A DNA stretch of 64,000 nucleotides from Sordaria brevicollis. Its lineage: Eukaryota > Ascomycota > Sordariomycetes > Sordariales > Sordariaceae. Positions 49,221 through 59,900 of the stretch are shown one piece after another. The notes beneath the pieces were generated by a model that saw only the letters and a program-made list of their open reading frames with translations, was not told the DNA's origin and searched no databases. Position numbers and translations under genes: made by a program. Numbering within the stretch: position 1 is the stretch's first letter; every line of letters begins with the position of its first letter. The stretch spans positions 744,001-808,000 of the forward strand of contig JAUTDP010000001.1 in the NCBI GenBank assembly GCA_033439795.1, given 5' to 3'.

Positions 49221-51389
49221 CCACCATCACTCCACCACCACCGCTCATACACACGCTCTCTCTGTATCTCCGAACCCTTAGTCGAACCGTATTGTTGGTA
49301 TGTATCACCCAATACAAAAATACACAACCACAATACCGCGTACATTTGTCCACTAACACCCTCCGATCCAGACACATCCAGTAAGAACATTCGAATCTTC
49401 AAAGAGCCGAGTCGCAAACTTGAACTTTCAAGCCGGATATCCCAAGCTGAACACCCCAAGTGGCAGCTCGCCCCTCGCGCCATGCCACGCTCGTCCTCTT
49501 TCGCTCGGTCCCTTGATCTGATGGCCTCGACAACGAGACCGTGCTAGGCCCCTGGTGCCCTGAACCTAGCCCATCCTGGCTGACAACCCTTCCCCTTCCT
49601 CCACTAGTCTCCGGCGGGTTGGTCTGGTTACACAAAGGACGGGACGGACAGCCCCGGCTGGACGGAGCATGCAGAGTGGAAAGCCATTGCTCATCATCAC
49701 CTCTATCTGCTGTCATGGCATATCTTTCAGCACCCACCAAACCCATCAGCCGGTACCAATGCAGTGATCGCCCTCCCGTTTGATGCGCTGGTTCTCTCGT
49801 CGTGGTCCTCCGTTCGAGCAGCCAGACACTCGGCAATGCTTGACTTGACAGCAGTGTCTGGAGACCGGTTCCTCCGAGCCTGTCATCGTCAACGTCCGCC
49901 TTGCCTCCCTGCCGGTCCCTGATTGTCTTGCTGGCAGACCGAGGACAGCAATCCGGGAGAACGTGGGGCGGCTTCCCGGATGTTGGAGTTCCTCGCAGCA
50001 AATCTGAAGCAGCCATGTTGGCAATCTCCTCCATATCATGGTTGGCGGTGGCGGTCTTGCATAACGCAGTATCACCGTCAACGATAACATGCAGCTCCTA
50101 TGGTGCATGACATCAGTTGCCCGCCTCGACGACCGACTTCTGGACATTGTTTCAAAAGCGATCCGCGAGACCCGCCGTTCAAACACCAGTTCACTCCTAC
50201 GGATGCAACTAGATATTGATTTGGTCTAGCTAACGGCATGTCGACATCAATATCGACACCATCAGCCTCCAAGCAGTCCACTTCTGGAACTTACAGTCGC
50301 TGCGAGATTCTTACTGGTCGAGCCTTGGTCCCTGAAAGCCTTCCTGGACCTGCCCCCAAAAGACTACACTACCACCTTGGTGCAGCAGCCGAGTTCTTGA
50401 CGTATCAGTTGTTGGTAAGCCAGGCATTGGACGACTGTCAAGTAATGGACCATCTGAGCTGCATACGGAGAACAGAAAAATTCTTTGCACGAACGTCTGT
50501 GGGCCTTCTGACATCCAAGGCATGACGGGCCTTCATCAAGATCTCAGGACGATGCATTTGCTCCTCTTCAAGATACACAGTTCACCCAGGCCAGGTGAGC
50601 AATCATGAACTATCCGCTATTGTCAGATGATTGCTTATACCCGTTGGTTCCAGGGTCATTGAAGAAAAACCAGGAGCATGGCAAACAAGCCATATACCTG
50701 GATTCGTCCTGTCGTCCCCGGATTTTCAGAGCCTCCCCGAGTTCAACAACGGTCCTCATCCGATATAGTCCTTGTTTGCTCTTGTTCCAAGCTTGTTTTC
50801 AACGCATTTTCTTCCATATGTGTCCGCGTGCCAACTGGGGGCCACTGTCAGTCGTGTCCGAAGGAACATATGCCGCTAACTTTAAGCCCCCTCCTTTTCT
50901 GTTGCTGGACCAATATTTGCTCTTGCCGCGGGAGCACGTCGTCTCAGCTTTTCCCTCCGTGCTTGACTTGGACTCCATGAGACACCCACCGGTTGAACCC
51001 ACAGAACTACCACCCTCGCCAACGCCTGACGATGTGCGATAACGGATGCCGGCTCGCCCTCATCAAACTTGGGCCTCTCCACACGGGATGTTGAGCGACC
51101 TTGGGCGTCGAGATGCTTCACAAGAGGAAACCCGGTTGATGACCCACACCAATGGGCCCTTTCATCATTCCTTGGGATGATCTCGACTAGGCCAATCAGC
51201 CTCTAGTAGGCCAACAAACACAAAAGTGTCCGTCGAGCAAGGCAGTGACAAGAAAGACATAAAAGGTCCTTCCATTCTTCACGATAATCTCAAAGTGACG
51301 GTTGCTCCACAACACCCTTCAACTGGCATATATCAACTTGTCATCTAACCAACGCTTCTGACCCTTATCCTTGGATTATTGTGCCTGAT

Positions 51390-52934
51390 ATGGAGATGTC
51401 TGGATCTACAATGGCTCGGGGGGAATCACTGCAGCTAGAGTCTGGTGCTCCCACATCCAATCACATCGACCTCGGCCTTCTAGCTTCGATGGTCGGGAAT
51501 GTCACACTACCTTTTCAGTCCCCAGTTATCCATATCGACGAAAATGGGCTCGAAGAAGTTCGACAGGCTTTGCAGTCTTGCACCGGTCAGTACATCCGTC
51601 CATACATGACACAAACATCATCTCTGACAGTATTACAGAACTTGGACTGGCTGGGGATGCAATCAACAAGGCCAGCTTTCCGCTCCCCACTCTTCAAGCT
51701 GTGCTTAACGAAGCCAGACGTCAAGTCCATGAAGGTCAGGGATTTGCGATTATCAGAGGCATTAGTCTCTCTGATTCGGCCGAGGATAACACCAACATGT
51801 TCCTGGGCTTGGCAAGCTACATCGGAGACATAAGAGGTATTCAGGACAAGCAGGGGTCCATGCTCAGTAAGTAAAATAACTTTAAGAGATACCCGCTCCT
51901 ACTTTGCCTCCTCATAATACCACGAAAAGTATTAACAGGCGTCTCATAGCTCATGTGACGGCTTCCAAATCTTGGACAGTCCCTGCTGAACTTCGTCACG
52001 GTATCCACACCAACACTGGTTTGGTAAGCGTCCTTCTTCTTTCGAATCTGAAGAGTCTCTGCCCGGTATCGGACAATCGCTGATATAAGACAGGCCTGGC
52101 ACAACGATATGGGCACAGATACGATCGCACTCCACGTCCGGTCCTTGGCCGAGGAGGGTGGTAACACATTTGTGGCCTCTTCATGGACCATATACAGGGA
52201 ACTGATGACGTCATTCCCTCAAGTCCTTGAACTGCTCTGTGAGCCATGCTGGCCCATTCAAGTGTACGTTCCTGAAGTTCTCTTGTTGTTTTTCGGCTCA
52301 TGCCGAGACCAGATATCGACCTGTCACATCTCAGAAACCGTTTGCTCAAGCATGTGCTGACGCCGCAGGGTCTAACCATAGTTCGGGAAATCCTCCAAAA
52401 CACATTGTGGCGCCCTTGGTTCAAGTCCACAACAACAAGGTCTATCTCAGCGTCGATCCAGGTCGTCTTGGTCTTCATCCCGTCACCGCTAAAGCAGGCC
52501 TGGGATCTTCCATCCCGAGCCTCACTGCTTTGCATCTCCAGGCCTTGGAGACACTCACTCAGCTGGCAACCAGACACCGACTGATGCTCGACACTAAGCC
52601 CGGCGATATGCTTTTCATCAACAACTGGGCTTTGATTCACGCTAGAGATGCGTACAAGGATCCGCAAGTCGGTCCCGGTCGTCACCTGGTGAGACTGTGG
52701 TTAAGGGACTCCGAACTTGGTTGGGATGTCCCCGATTCCATGCGAGTTCCCTGGGAGGCCGCTTTTGGCTCCAATGGCGACGGATATCCGACTGGGATTA
52801 CCCACAGGAAATATCCGCTTGTCCCATCCCACGAGTACAAGCCGCCAAAGTACACAGCTGGCTCGGCTGCGTTTGTCCTAGACGATTCCGATGATGTGAA
52901 TGGCGAAGGAACCGAGTCACCAACATCAGGCTGA
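51390..52934 (+). CDS. TauD/TfdA-family Fe(II)/2-oxoglutarate-dependent dioxygenase
   Basis: Five exons: 51390-51585, 51639-51866, 51950-52023, 52094-52263, 52313-52934, all in phase, for 429 residues. ATG at 51390 is the first in frame. The N-terminal part (FQSPVIHIDENGLEEVRQAL, then VHEGQGFAIIRGI) is typical of fungal TauD proteins. The iron site is visible: His169-Asn-Asp171 in AWHNDMG, opening exon 4, and the distal His332 in INNWALIHARDAY. Arg350 (HLVRLWLRD) is the expected 2-oxoglutarate-binding Arg. All three ligands are present, so an active oxygenase is likely; the substrate is not predictable (taurine is only the founding example). Exon 4's 3' end is ambiguous (GTACGT chosen over GTGTAC two bases upstream). 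No signal peptide. No pathway partner is recognised next to it. Confidence 0.85.
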
Positions 52935-53795
52935 TTACAAGGCCAGCAACACCTCCATTTCTCCCCTTGAAGCTACTCAATTATGGACAGCTTCAGATTG
53001 ACCCTCTCTAGGTTTTCCCCCGCCATGTTCTTTTTCCGTCTTTCGTCACAACTCATATCATTCTTCAGCCAGCACGACATTGGGGCACCAACGATCTTTG
53101 CACGAAGTCATGACTTACGAATCTCACGCTCCCCCTTTCTTCTCTCCATTATCCTCTTTCTCTTTGCGTCTTTTCTTACGGAGTCTTAAAAGCGTACACG
53201 AACAGGATAGGATCCAAAAGGAGGAGATTTCCCCCGTTTTTTCGCCCTAAAGTTACATGCAATTGGAGGTTTTCTACACCGATGATTACACCGTTGAGCA
53301 CGATAGCACGTTTGATCACAAACAAAAGAATTAAACATCTGTTGAGTTTCAGCCACATGCCGAGCCAAGTGTCCAACAACACGCGTAGCGTCCGATTCAT
53401 CATGTCAAGCTCAGAGCCACATGGACCAGATATGCCTCCAAAGAAAGCTGTCCATTTACGCTCCATGTCGTCAACTTGTCTGTACCTGAATAAGTGGGCT
53501 GTCAGGCACGGTGTGGCTAAACAGCGAGGAGGGATGGACCCATGCCCCTGTCCTACGACGGTTCAGCGTGCGCGATGAAACCTTAGCAGGGACCAGGGTC
53601 ACGGGGAAGAAGTTGCTGTCACTGTTCGGGCCGCCCAATGTGCTTTACGCCACAGGCCAAGTCTACCACTTGACTTCAAATACAACGGTACTGGATGAAA
53701 CGGTGACTGTTGCGAGAACTCGGTAAACTCGGTCCGTTTCAGGAAACGTCCTACAACGATGCGCAAGCTGCTTCCGTTTTCCCGAGTTCTGATCA
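52935..53795. other. 3' flank of the dioxygenase; no secure gene
   Basis: A plus-strand frame of about 71 codons ending at 53726 (RRFSVRDETLAG..., GPPNVLYATGQVYHL) reads protein-like but stands alone and starts without a convincing ATG. It is possibly one exon or a relic. Confidence 0.35.
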
Positions 53796-54403
53796 TCAAC
53801 AACCATAGTATGGCGGCTCTTTATCATAATTCTCGCCTACACGTTCGGAACGACGTTCAAGCTTGCGATACCCTCCGTACCAGCGGTAATGGGTAACTAT
53901 GGCTCCCGACAACAGTGTTGCCAGCCAGACAAACGCGGCATTGGAGTATGACTGCAAAATTGTCACGCCGCGTCAATTATAGGCGCCTGTCTGACCTCCG
54001 CATCCTCCCACAAGACTGACACATGAGACAACGGGGCCTCTTCAAGCCAAATGGTCTTCTCGGTGGCATATTCTGTCCTTTGTCTACACTGCAGAACCAA
54101 TCGCATCATCGAGCACAGACTATCGCTTCATAGCCCGCCGATGATGTCCGGAGTTGCAAGTCCTCTCTCGAACACGGGGGACCAGCCATACACTCTGAGT
54201 GTTCTCGTCTCTCCGTGATCGGGCGATCACCATGCCAGATTCAAAGACGCACGGCTTCAGCTAGACAGCAAGCAGTTGCGAGTTGGCATTATGTATGCCT
54301 TGGTCAAACGCCTATGTTGTTCTCAGTTGATAGAGAAACAATGAGGCATGCATCCGACATCACCAAGCACTCCTGGACCAAACTCAGCTCTTGCGCTTAA
54401 TCG
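53796..54403 (-). pseudogene. decayed C-terminal part of a membrane protein, four in-frame TGA
   Basis: The minus strand keeps one reading frame from about 54403 to a stop at 53796-53798, with a 44-nt intron (53952-53995; GTCAGA donor, TTGACG branch, TTTGCAG acceptor) that joins in phase. The last exon is clearly protein-like: SYSNAAFVWLATLLSGAIV (one membrane helix) followed by a charged tail (YRKLERRSERVGENYDKEPP). The upstream exon reads well (e.g. LRVYGWSPVFERGLATPDII, TIWLEEAPLSHVSVLWEDAE) but contains four stops, all TGA, each one C-to-T step from CGA (Arg). A GTAAGT donor with a TTTCAG acceptor just before 54403 suggests a further upstream exon. The family is not identified. It could be a real gene whose introns I mis-drew, but four TGA and no other stops favour decay. 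Confidence 0.42.
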
Positions 54404-56454
54404 CTGAAACATGCCATGGCCATCCCATCGTGGAATATTAAGTTCAAAGCTCTCGATTAAGACTGCCTACTCCGCTTTGGGTAGCTCTCTTGACTTACCA
54501 TCTCAACCCCATAGGCAGGCGAGAATTGCCCAGAAGATCACGTTCGACGGGGTGTGAAGCGCCCCGTGTTGAAGAAGAAGACAACCATAGTATTGCAGTC
54601 ATCAGGGACACTGATCCCCTTCGGAGTGCCGGTTGACATTTGGGGGTCAATTCAAGAAAGCACTTCTACGCCAATACGAAAAATGACGCTGTTTGGCCGC
54701 AAGAGTCTGTACTATACTCACTTCTCTCCCGGCTCAGTCTATCGACAGCCCTTTTTTTCCAGCCTGCAAGATGGTATAGCAGCGCCTCATGCAGTCATCC
54801 AGTGGACACAGGAACAAAGTCATTCTGATGACTGGTTGGAGCATGCTGTTACGTACATCATTCACTGCCGCCAGCCACAACACCGCCAGGCTGAGGGTCC
54901 AGCCTAAGTGATACTTGGAGTACTTCCTTCAGTCACTCGAAAAACGGTATGATATCAAGTGCCCGAGCGAAGTTATCGTTTGGTGCGCCTTACGGGCTGC
55001 TACGAGAAGCTCCGTCAGTTCTTTTAGCCAGCTCCACAGAAAGCGAGAACTCCGTCCTACATGCCAGCCCTACTTGTACACGTATTGAAGGCAATGGCCT
55101 TCCTAATGTGCATACAGTATCAAGGATGGTTGTTGCACGCGGTTGGCTCACTTCAGATATTGGTTCTTTGAACTGTGCCAAGCTGCGAGATGGTGCTCAG
55201 AGTAAGTAAGAAGAGGCGAGAGTGCCAGGATTTCCGTCCGGATTGAGCTAACGCTTCCGAGTAGGGCCCCCAAAAGCTGATCCGAAGCTAGCCATTATTG
55301 AATACCCTCATCCAATACCAGCAGACCTCCTCGAGCGGGTGCTTCCAATGTGCACCGAGACTAGCAGGTGCACTCAACTACCATGTTCCCTACCCTATTG
55401 ACAACATGGTATGGACACTGAGGGGGCCATGCTCCGTTGTCAAGTCCCAAACCCACTCTTGACATTCTCCGAGTTGAGCCAGCAGAGCACCAGCCAGGAC
55501 CCTCGACATCAGCTGCCGAGGGGTTCTGCGCTTCGAATGGGTTCTCGCCTTCCTATCTTGCAGGACTTGGAACGTGTACGGCAGGGGCGAAGCCAACAGA
55601 GCTACGAAAAGTTTCCGAGATTCTATGACGATGGAAGAGGATTTCCCTGCGGCACACCTCTACGGACTATCACCCAGTACACGCTTGCGTGATCTTCCTT
55701 CGACCACTCTTAACCGCACACGCTCGCCTTGACACTCTGGCGTGTCTGGCGAACTACCGGACCCCAACATTACCTAAAGTCGGTACGATGCGTCTCAAAC
55801 TGGCCTTTGAACGGTAACAGCCCTGCTACAACCACACAGAGCTCTTGATGATTTCACCCTATCAAGCACAAACTTGTCCCCTCGACCATTATGTCCGCAG
55901 CTAATTCGCTACCGAAGGTGGGATAGCATGACTCTGTATGCTACTCTGGATCCTTTGTTGCCAGCTGCTCAAAGCCGGCATTCTACTTTGCAATCTTGCT
56001 CTATCACCGCAAATCACCACTTGCTTGGCACGCCGCTGCCCCCAACTCTTCCCACGCTCTTGAAGTCGACACCCACACGCAGTGATCGGTTCTCATCGCC
56101 ATGATCGGGGTTGACGAAGATTTGTGTGTCATTGCATACGTGGGCAAGGGCCGTTCTGGTGGTTGTTCTTCTGGGGCTTGGCCACCTGTTGAGATGAAGA
56201 GTAACACGCTGGACACGGTCCAGTCCTGCCCCTCCCCTCATCATCGTCCCCGACAAGACATGGATGGTGAGATGCATATCAAGGGGGACGATCTGGTTCG
56301 AGAAAAGATGATAAGGGGTTGGACACGTTACATGTTGGGCAGTGGGGAGCCAGCCTCTGAGACACGGCGTTCCATCAACCTGACGCCTGAGCCTATCGGC
56401 TGGGAGGCTCGAGGGGATTTCCCTACAGTGAGGTTTTGGCACAGCCCACTGAAA
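54404..56454. other. tract of broken coding-like segments
   Basis: Both strands contain short protein-like runs in shifting frames. Plus-strand examples are YFLQSLEKRYDIKCPSEVIV near 54920 and PKLAIIEYPHPIPADLLERV near 55290. The second follows a consensus intron (about 55202-55264, GTAAGT...GCTAAC...TAG). No complete gene can be built without several frame changes or stops, so I record it as probable gene relics. Confidence 0.35.
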
Positions 56455-56981
56455 CTAAAGTCCACTACCTAAGAAGGAGCGCTTGAGCATACTCCGTGCC
56501 ATGTCCCGAGTTTTGTTGTATTCTCGCACAGGCCAGCCAACGGCGTGCCAGTCATCATGAAACCCGGCGTGTACCGCAAGCGAATTCTCGCTTTCAGCCA
56601 GTTTAAGAGGGATTTGCATCAAATGAGCCTTAGGAATCCCAAAGTTCCTGATAACATGCCGAGGTTGCTACCGTGCTACGAGAGCGACGACACCACTACC
56701 CATCGCTGGTCCCACCAGTAACACTGAGCGAGATGAAGAATCCACCTCATCAACCACCCTACCACCACCGTCTTCCTGTTCTCTTGAGCAGGACAAACTT
56801 GTAATGATACGTCGGCTTTAGAATCCCGGCAAGCTGCGGGAAGGCCGTCCGGCAAGCGCACCAATACGTGGGAAACGTGGCTGGCACTTGACCCCAGGTC
56901 TCGAATCAGCATGGAAGAGTCAGCCAGCAGCTTGTGCCACAATCTTTGGTACTTGTCGTATGATGTCTCCGGCCAATACAC
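56455..56981 (-). pseudogene. coding-like relic, family unknown
   Basis: The minus-strand frame ending at the TAG at 56455-56457 reads LKLAESENSLAVHAGFHDDW, then WPVREYNKTRDMARSML. Upstream, after one in-frame TAG (a C-to-T change from CAG would explain it), comes EVDSSSRSVLLVGPAMGSGV, a Gly-rich loop-like stretch. A neighbouring frame further upstream (to 56981) reads SYDKYQRLWHKLLADSSM. The two need a frame change, so this is probably a relic. No domain is named. Confidence 0.27.
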
Positions 56982-59900
56982 TAGGGGGTATCACCCGGGA
57001 TCCCGCCCAGTTACGAAGACGAGCTCTCGCATCCGGGGGAAAGGGAATCGTCCTGAAAGGTACCGTACTTGTCGTCCTGTGGTCTTGGTCTGGGGCTCTT
57101 GCTCCATACGGACTCCATACAAGGTATTACGGTTCGAGACAGATATCCACTACCTCGTCTTGTGTCTCATGAACAAGTCAGTGGCGAACACTTGGAGGTG
57201 ACGCGAATGGAGCTAGACAGGGCGTTGTTACAAGTGTTCTTCTCGGGGGCTAATCCACCATAGTGACAGCAGTCGCAATGGCCATGTCTGGCTCGAGGCC
57301 TGGTCGCCGTCAGTGCAGCATCAAGACAGATAAGTCACCGCGGCCGCCGACGTTGCTTTAGGCAGACGCTGAAGGGATTGTCGCCATGTTCTTGAGGAAG
57401 CTTTAGCAAGCTCCCTTCGCCCACCTTCAGGGGAAGCATCCGGGTCTATCCCAGTTCGATGCACAACCTTTTCCAATCCAGATCATTGAAGACGCCCACT
57501 AACCTATCTGGCACTGCATCGGTGACCCCGTCCCCAGTACGAAAATCTTCTCCTATACGTTGACCGGTTTATTTAGTGCGCTCCTCACAGGGAGAACTGA
57601 CTGGAACAGGAAGGTTCTTGAGTGCTAGATGTTGGTGCTTCACGATATACGGAGAGGTGAGCAAAGCTACTTCATAAAGCTACTCATTGTTAACACTAAC
57701 ACAGACAAGCGCACCAGTATCCACTCACGAGTCTTTCTATATTGGTGATTATACGGTTGAGCCGCGTCAACCGCCCGTTCCTAATCAGTAACGGTATGGA
57801 CTTGAGAAGCGAAGAGAAGGGAACAAGCTCTTATTTCGAATTCGCCAATAGGGATGTTCTAGGGAGCAAGGAGAAGAGGTCAGTGCAAAGAGCTCCGCTG
57901 TTCGTTGATACCGGCTAGAATCACGCGGGTGGGTATTTCAACGGTTGACTTGCTCTAGTTTACCCTTACATCCAGGGCAGCTTTTCCCAAGTGAGTAACG
58001 CGGACCGCTGTGCCAGGGCATGGGCAAGCGCTCAAAAGCTCAATTGGGATTAGAATCTTGGCGATCTGCTTGCGCGCAAATTACTAAACAGTCACTGACA
58101 ACGTCTTAACTTTTCCAGCTTCTGAATAGTGGCACCGAGCAGAACCATTCCACATCTTTGTGAGTGTCCGCAAGCTAGGACAGGCCAAGGATACGAAGCG
58201 AGTCACGAGTGCGACGATGTATGGGTGATAAACAGTGTGATGTGAATGATCGCCTGTTGTTCTTCAATATCACTTTCTGCACTGCCGCTCGCGGTGTCTG
58301 TGATGAATATGCGATCTTGCCGTGATCACATCAAAGAGGATATGGGAATTATGGTCGGATGCCCAAGAACGGCTACCTCCGCAGCAACAATAGCTGCCCA
58401 TGGTGGACCTCACGGATGGAGTGATGAGAAATCAAGCACTAGCGCATAGCGTTATTCCACCACGACCGGCCCGCCGGGGAAGGACGTCCGACATACGAGA
58501 CAGTTACCGGCTACATGCTATACGACTTTACTGCGTCCAAACGAAGCCGAACCTACGACGACTGGAGACTCTGCGAGAACATGAATACGTAACCGGAACA
58601 ACATTCGCTCAAATCGATGGACCCATCACAGAGCCAACGGCATAGGGCCAAGGTTCGGTATATCATTTTGCATCCGGCTCTGCCTCCTTGGCATCGGAGC
58701 CTTTGAGGAGACGCTGGACAGAGAGATCCCGAATACCGGGCTTCGAATGGTACAATGAGAGAAAGTTCATGATTGAGCAACTCCCAGTTGTCTGCATGTC
58801 AGAGAAAGCACTGCATATCATGCGGGTAAAGAGAAAGAGTTGGGGGGCGGATGATATCAACCGGAGAGAATTCCGGCGGTTGTGACAAGAGACGAGCTTG
58901 TCTGTTCTTGTTCATGCACAATCATGTCATTTCTGCAGGTGCTCTCGCTGAGTGTCCAGTCATTTTTCCCCCAATTCGGGTTACAGTCCAGCTCCAGTTG
59001 GCCCTCCTGCCACATTCAATTTCCCCAGGGGCTGTCAGTCCAGTGAGTGCAGGAGCCGCCCTGCTCGGTCTTTTTCCAGAAGCACACAAAGCCAACAAAG
59101 AGTGGATTAAGATCAATGAGTTGGGTTCCAGAAAGGCCATTGCAGCTGCGGCAGCCCTAGGCCTGTATGGCTGTCTCTGCGCAATGTGGACGTAATCAGC
59201 GCCATTGACGTGCGACATCAAAAGGAATCGGAGTTTGGGAATCATCTCGCTATCAAGGCCTTATCTCTTCCAATTTCGTCCAATTGGGAAAGCAAAGGAG
59301 CATGTGTTATTGCGATCGGAGATGATTCTCAGGGATGGGATGGTGACTTGGAATCTCGGACGGGCGCTTGCCCCAGGCCATCGGGGACATTCAGGGGGGT
59401 GGTATTTACTTCATGGTTGCGCAGCGTTTGCAGCACAGGCAGCGCATGGACATTGCCGAAAATCGGGACAAGCTGCCGGGCCGGATGCCCTGCCCAAGCT
59501 TTACCAGTAATGCTTCTCCAGATCAACAAGCAACGACCAAGACATGGGAAACATTTCCATCGAAAACGAATCTCGACACACTGGCGCGCCATAGGTGACA
59601 CTCCTTCGATGAAAAGCGACGAAGGGCCCATCGGTGCGAACGAGAGCGCAAAGGGCATGGTTGGAAGCTAAGCTTGGACACTGGGGTCCTGAAGCTGCGA
59701 CACAGGCCAGTGTCCGACACGCAAGTGCCTCCAAGCTTCCAAAAGCAAAAGTCGCCCCAAAATTCCTCTCGGTTACACTGTTGTGCTAAACGTCAGACAT
59801 TATTTTTCTCCCATCACGACCATCGTTTTTGTCGCCCGCAGATACCAGAGGCTCTCATTGTCACCGGCCTCGCGGTCGCCAGCACCTCTTCAACATGTCT

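Larger units (their letters stand above)
44974..51389. other. intergenic tract with long leader-like DNA and repeats
   Basis: 44974-46430 is C/T-rich on the minus strand, suggesting a long promoter/5' leader for the transcription factor. 46.4-50.1 kb has no secure gene. Between about 50107 and 51045 (plus) several fragments read protein-like in different frames, e.g. MTSVARLDDRLLDIVSK near 50107, KRLHYHLGAAAEFLTYQ near 50370 and RHPPVEPTELPPSPTPDD near 50985. Possible introns (GTAAGC at 50415, GTGAGC at 50594) accompany them, but I could not assemble one consistent gene. Confidence 0.35.

Noticed and set aside
49399..50186. Minus-strand frames of 146-211 codons
   Set aside because: Overlapping phases, no domain, and competing protein-like text on the plus strand.
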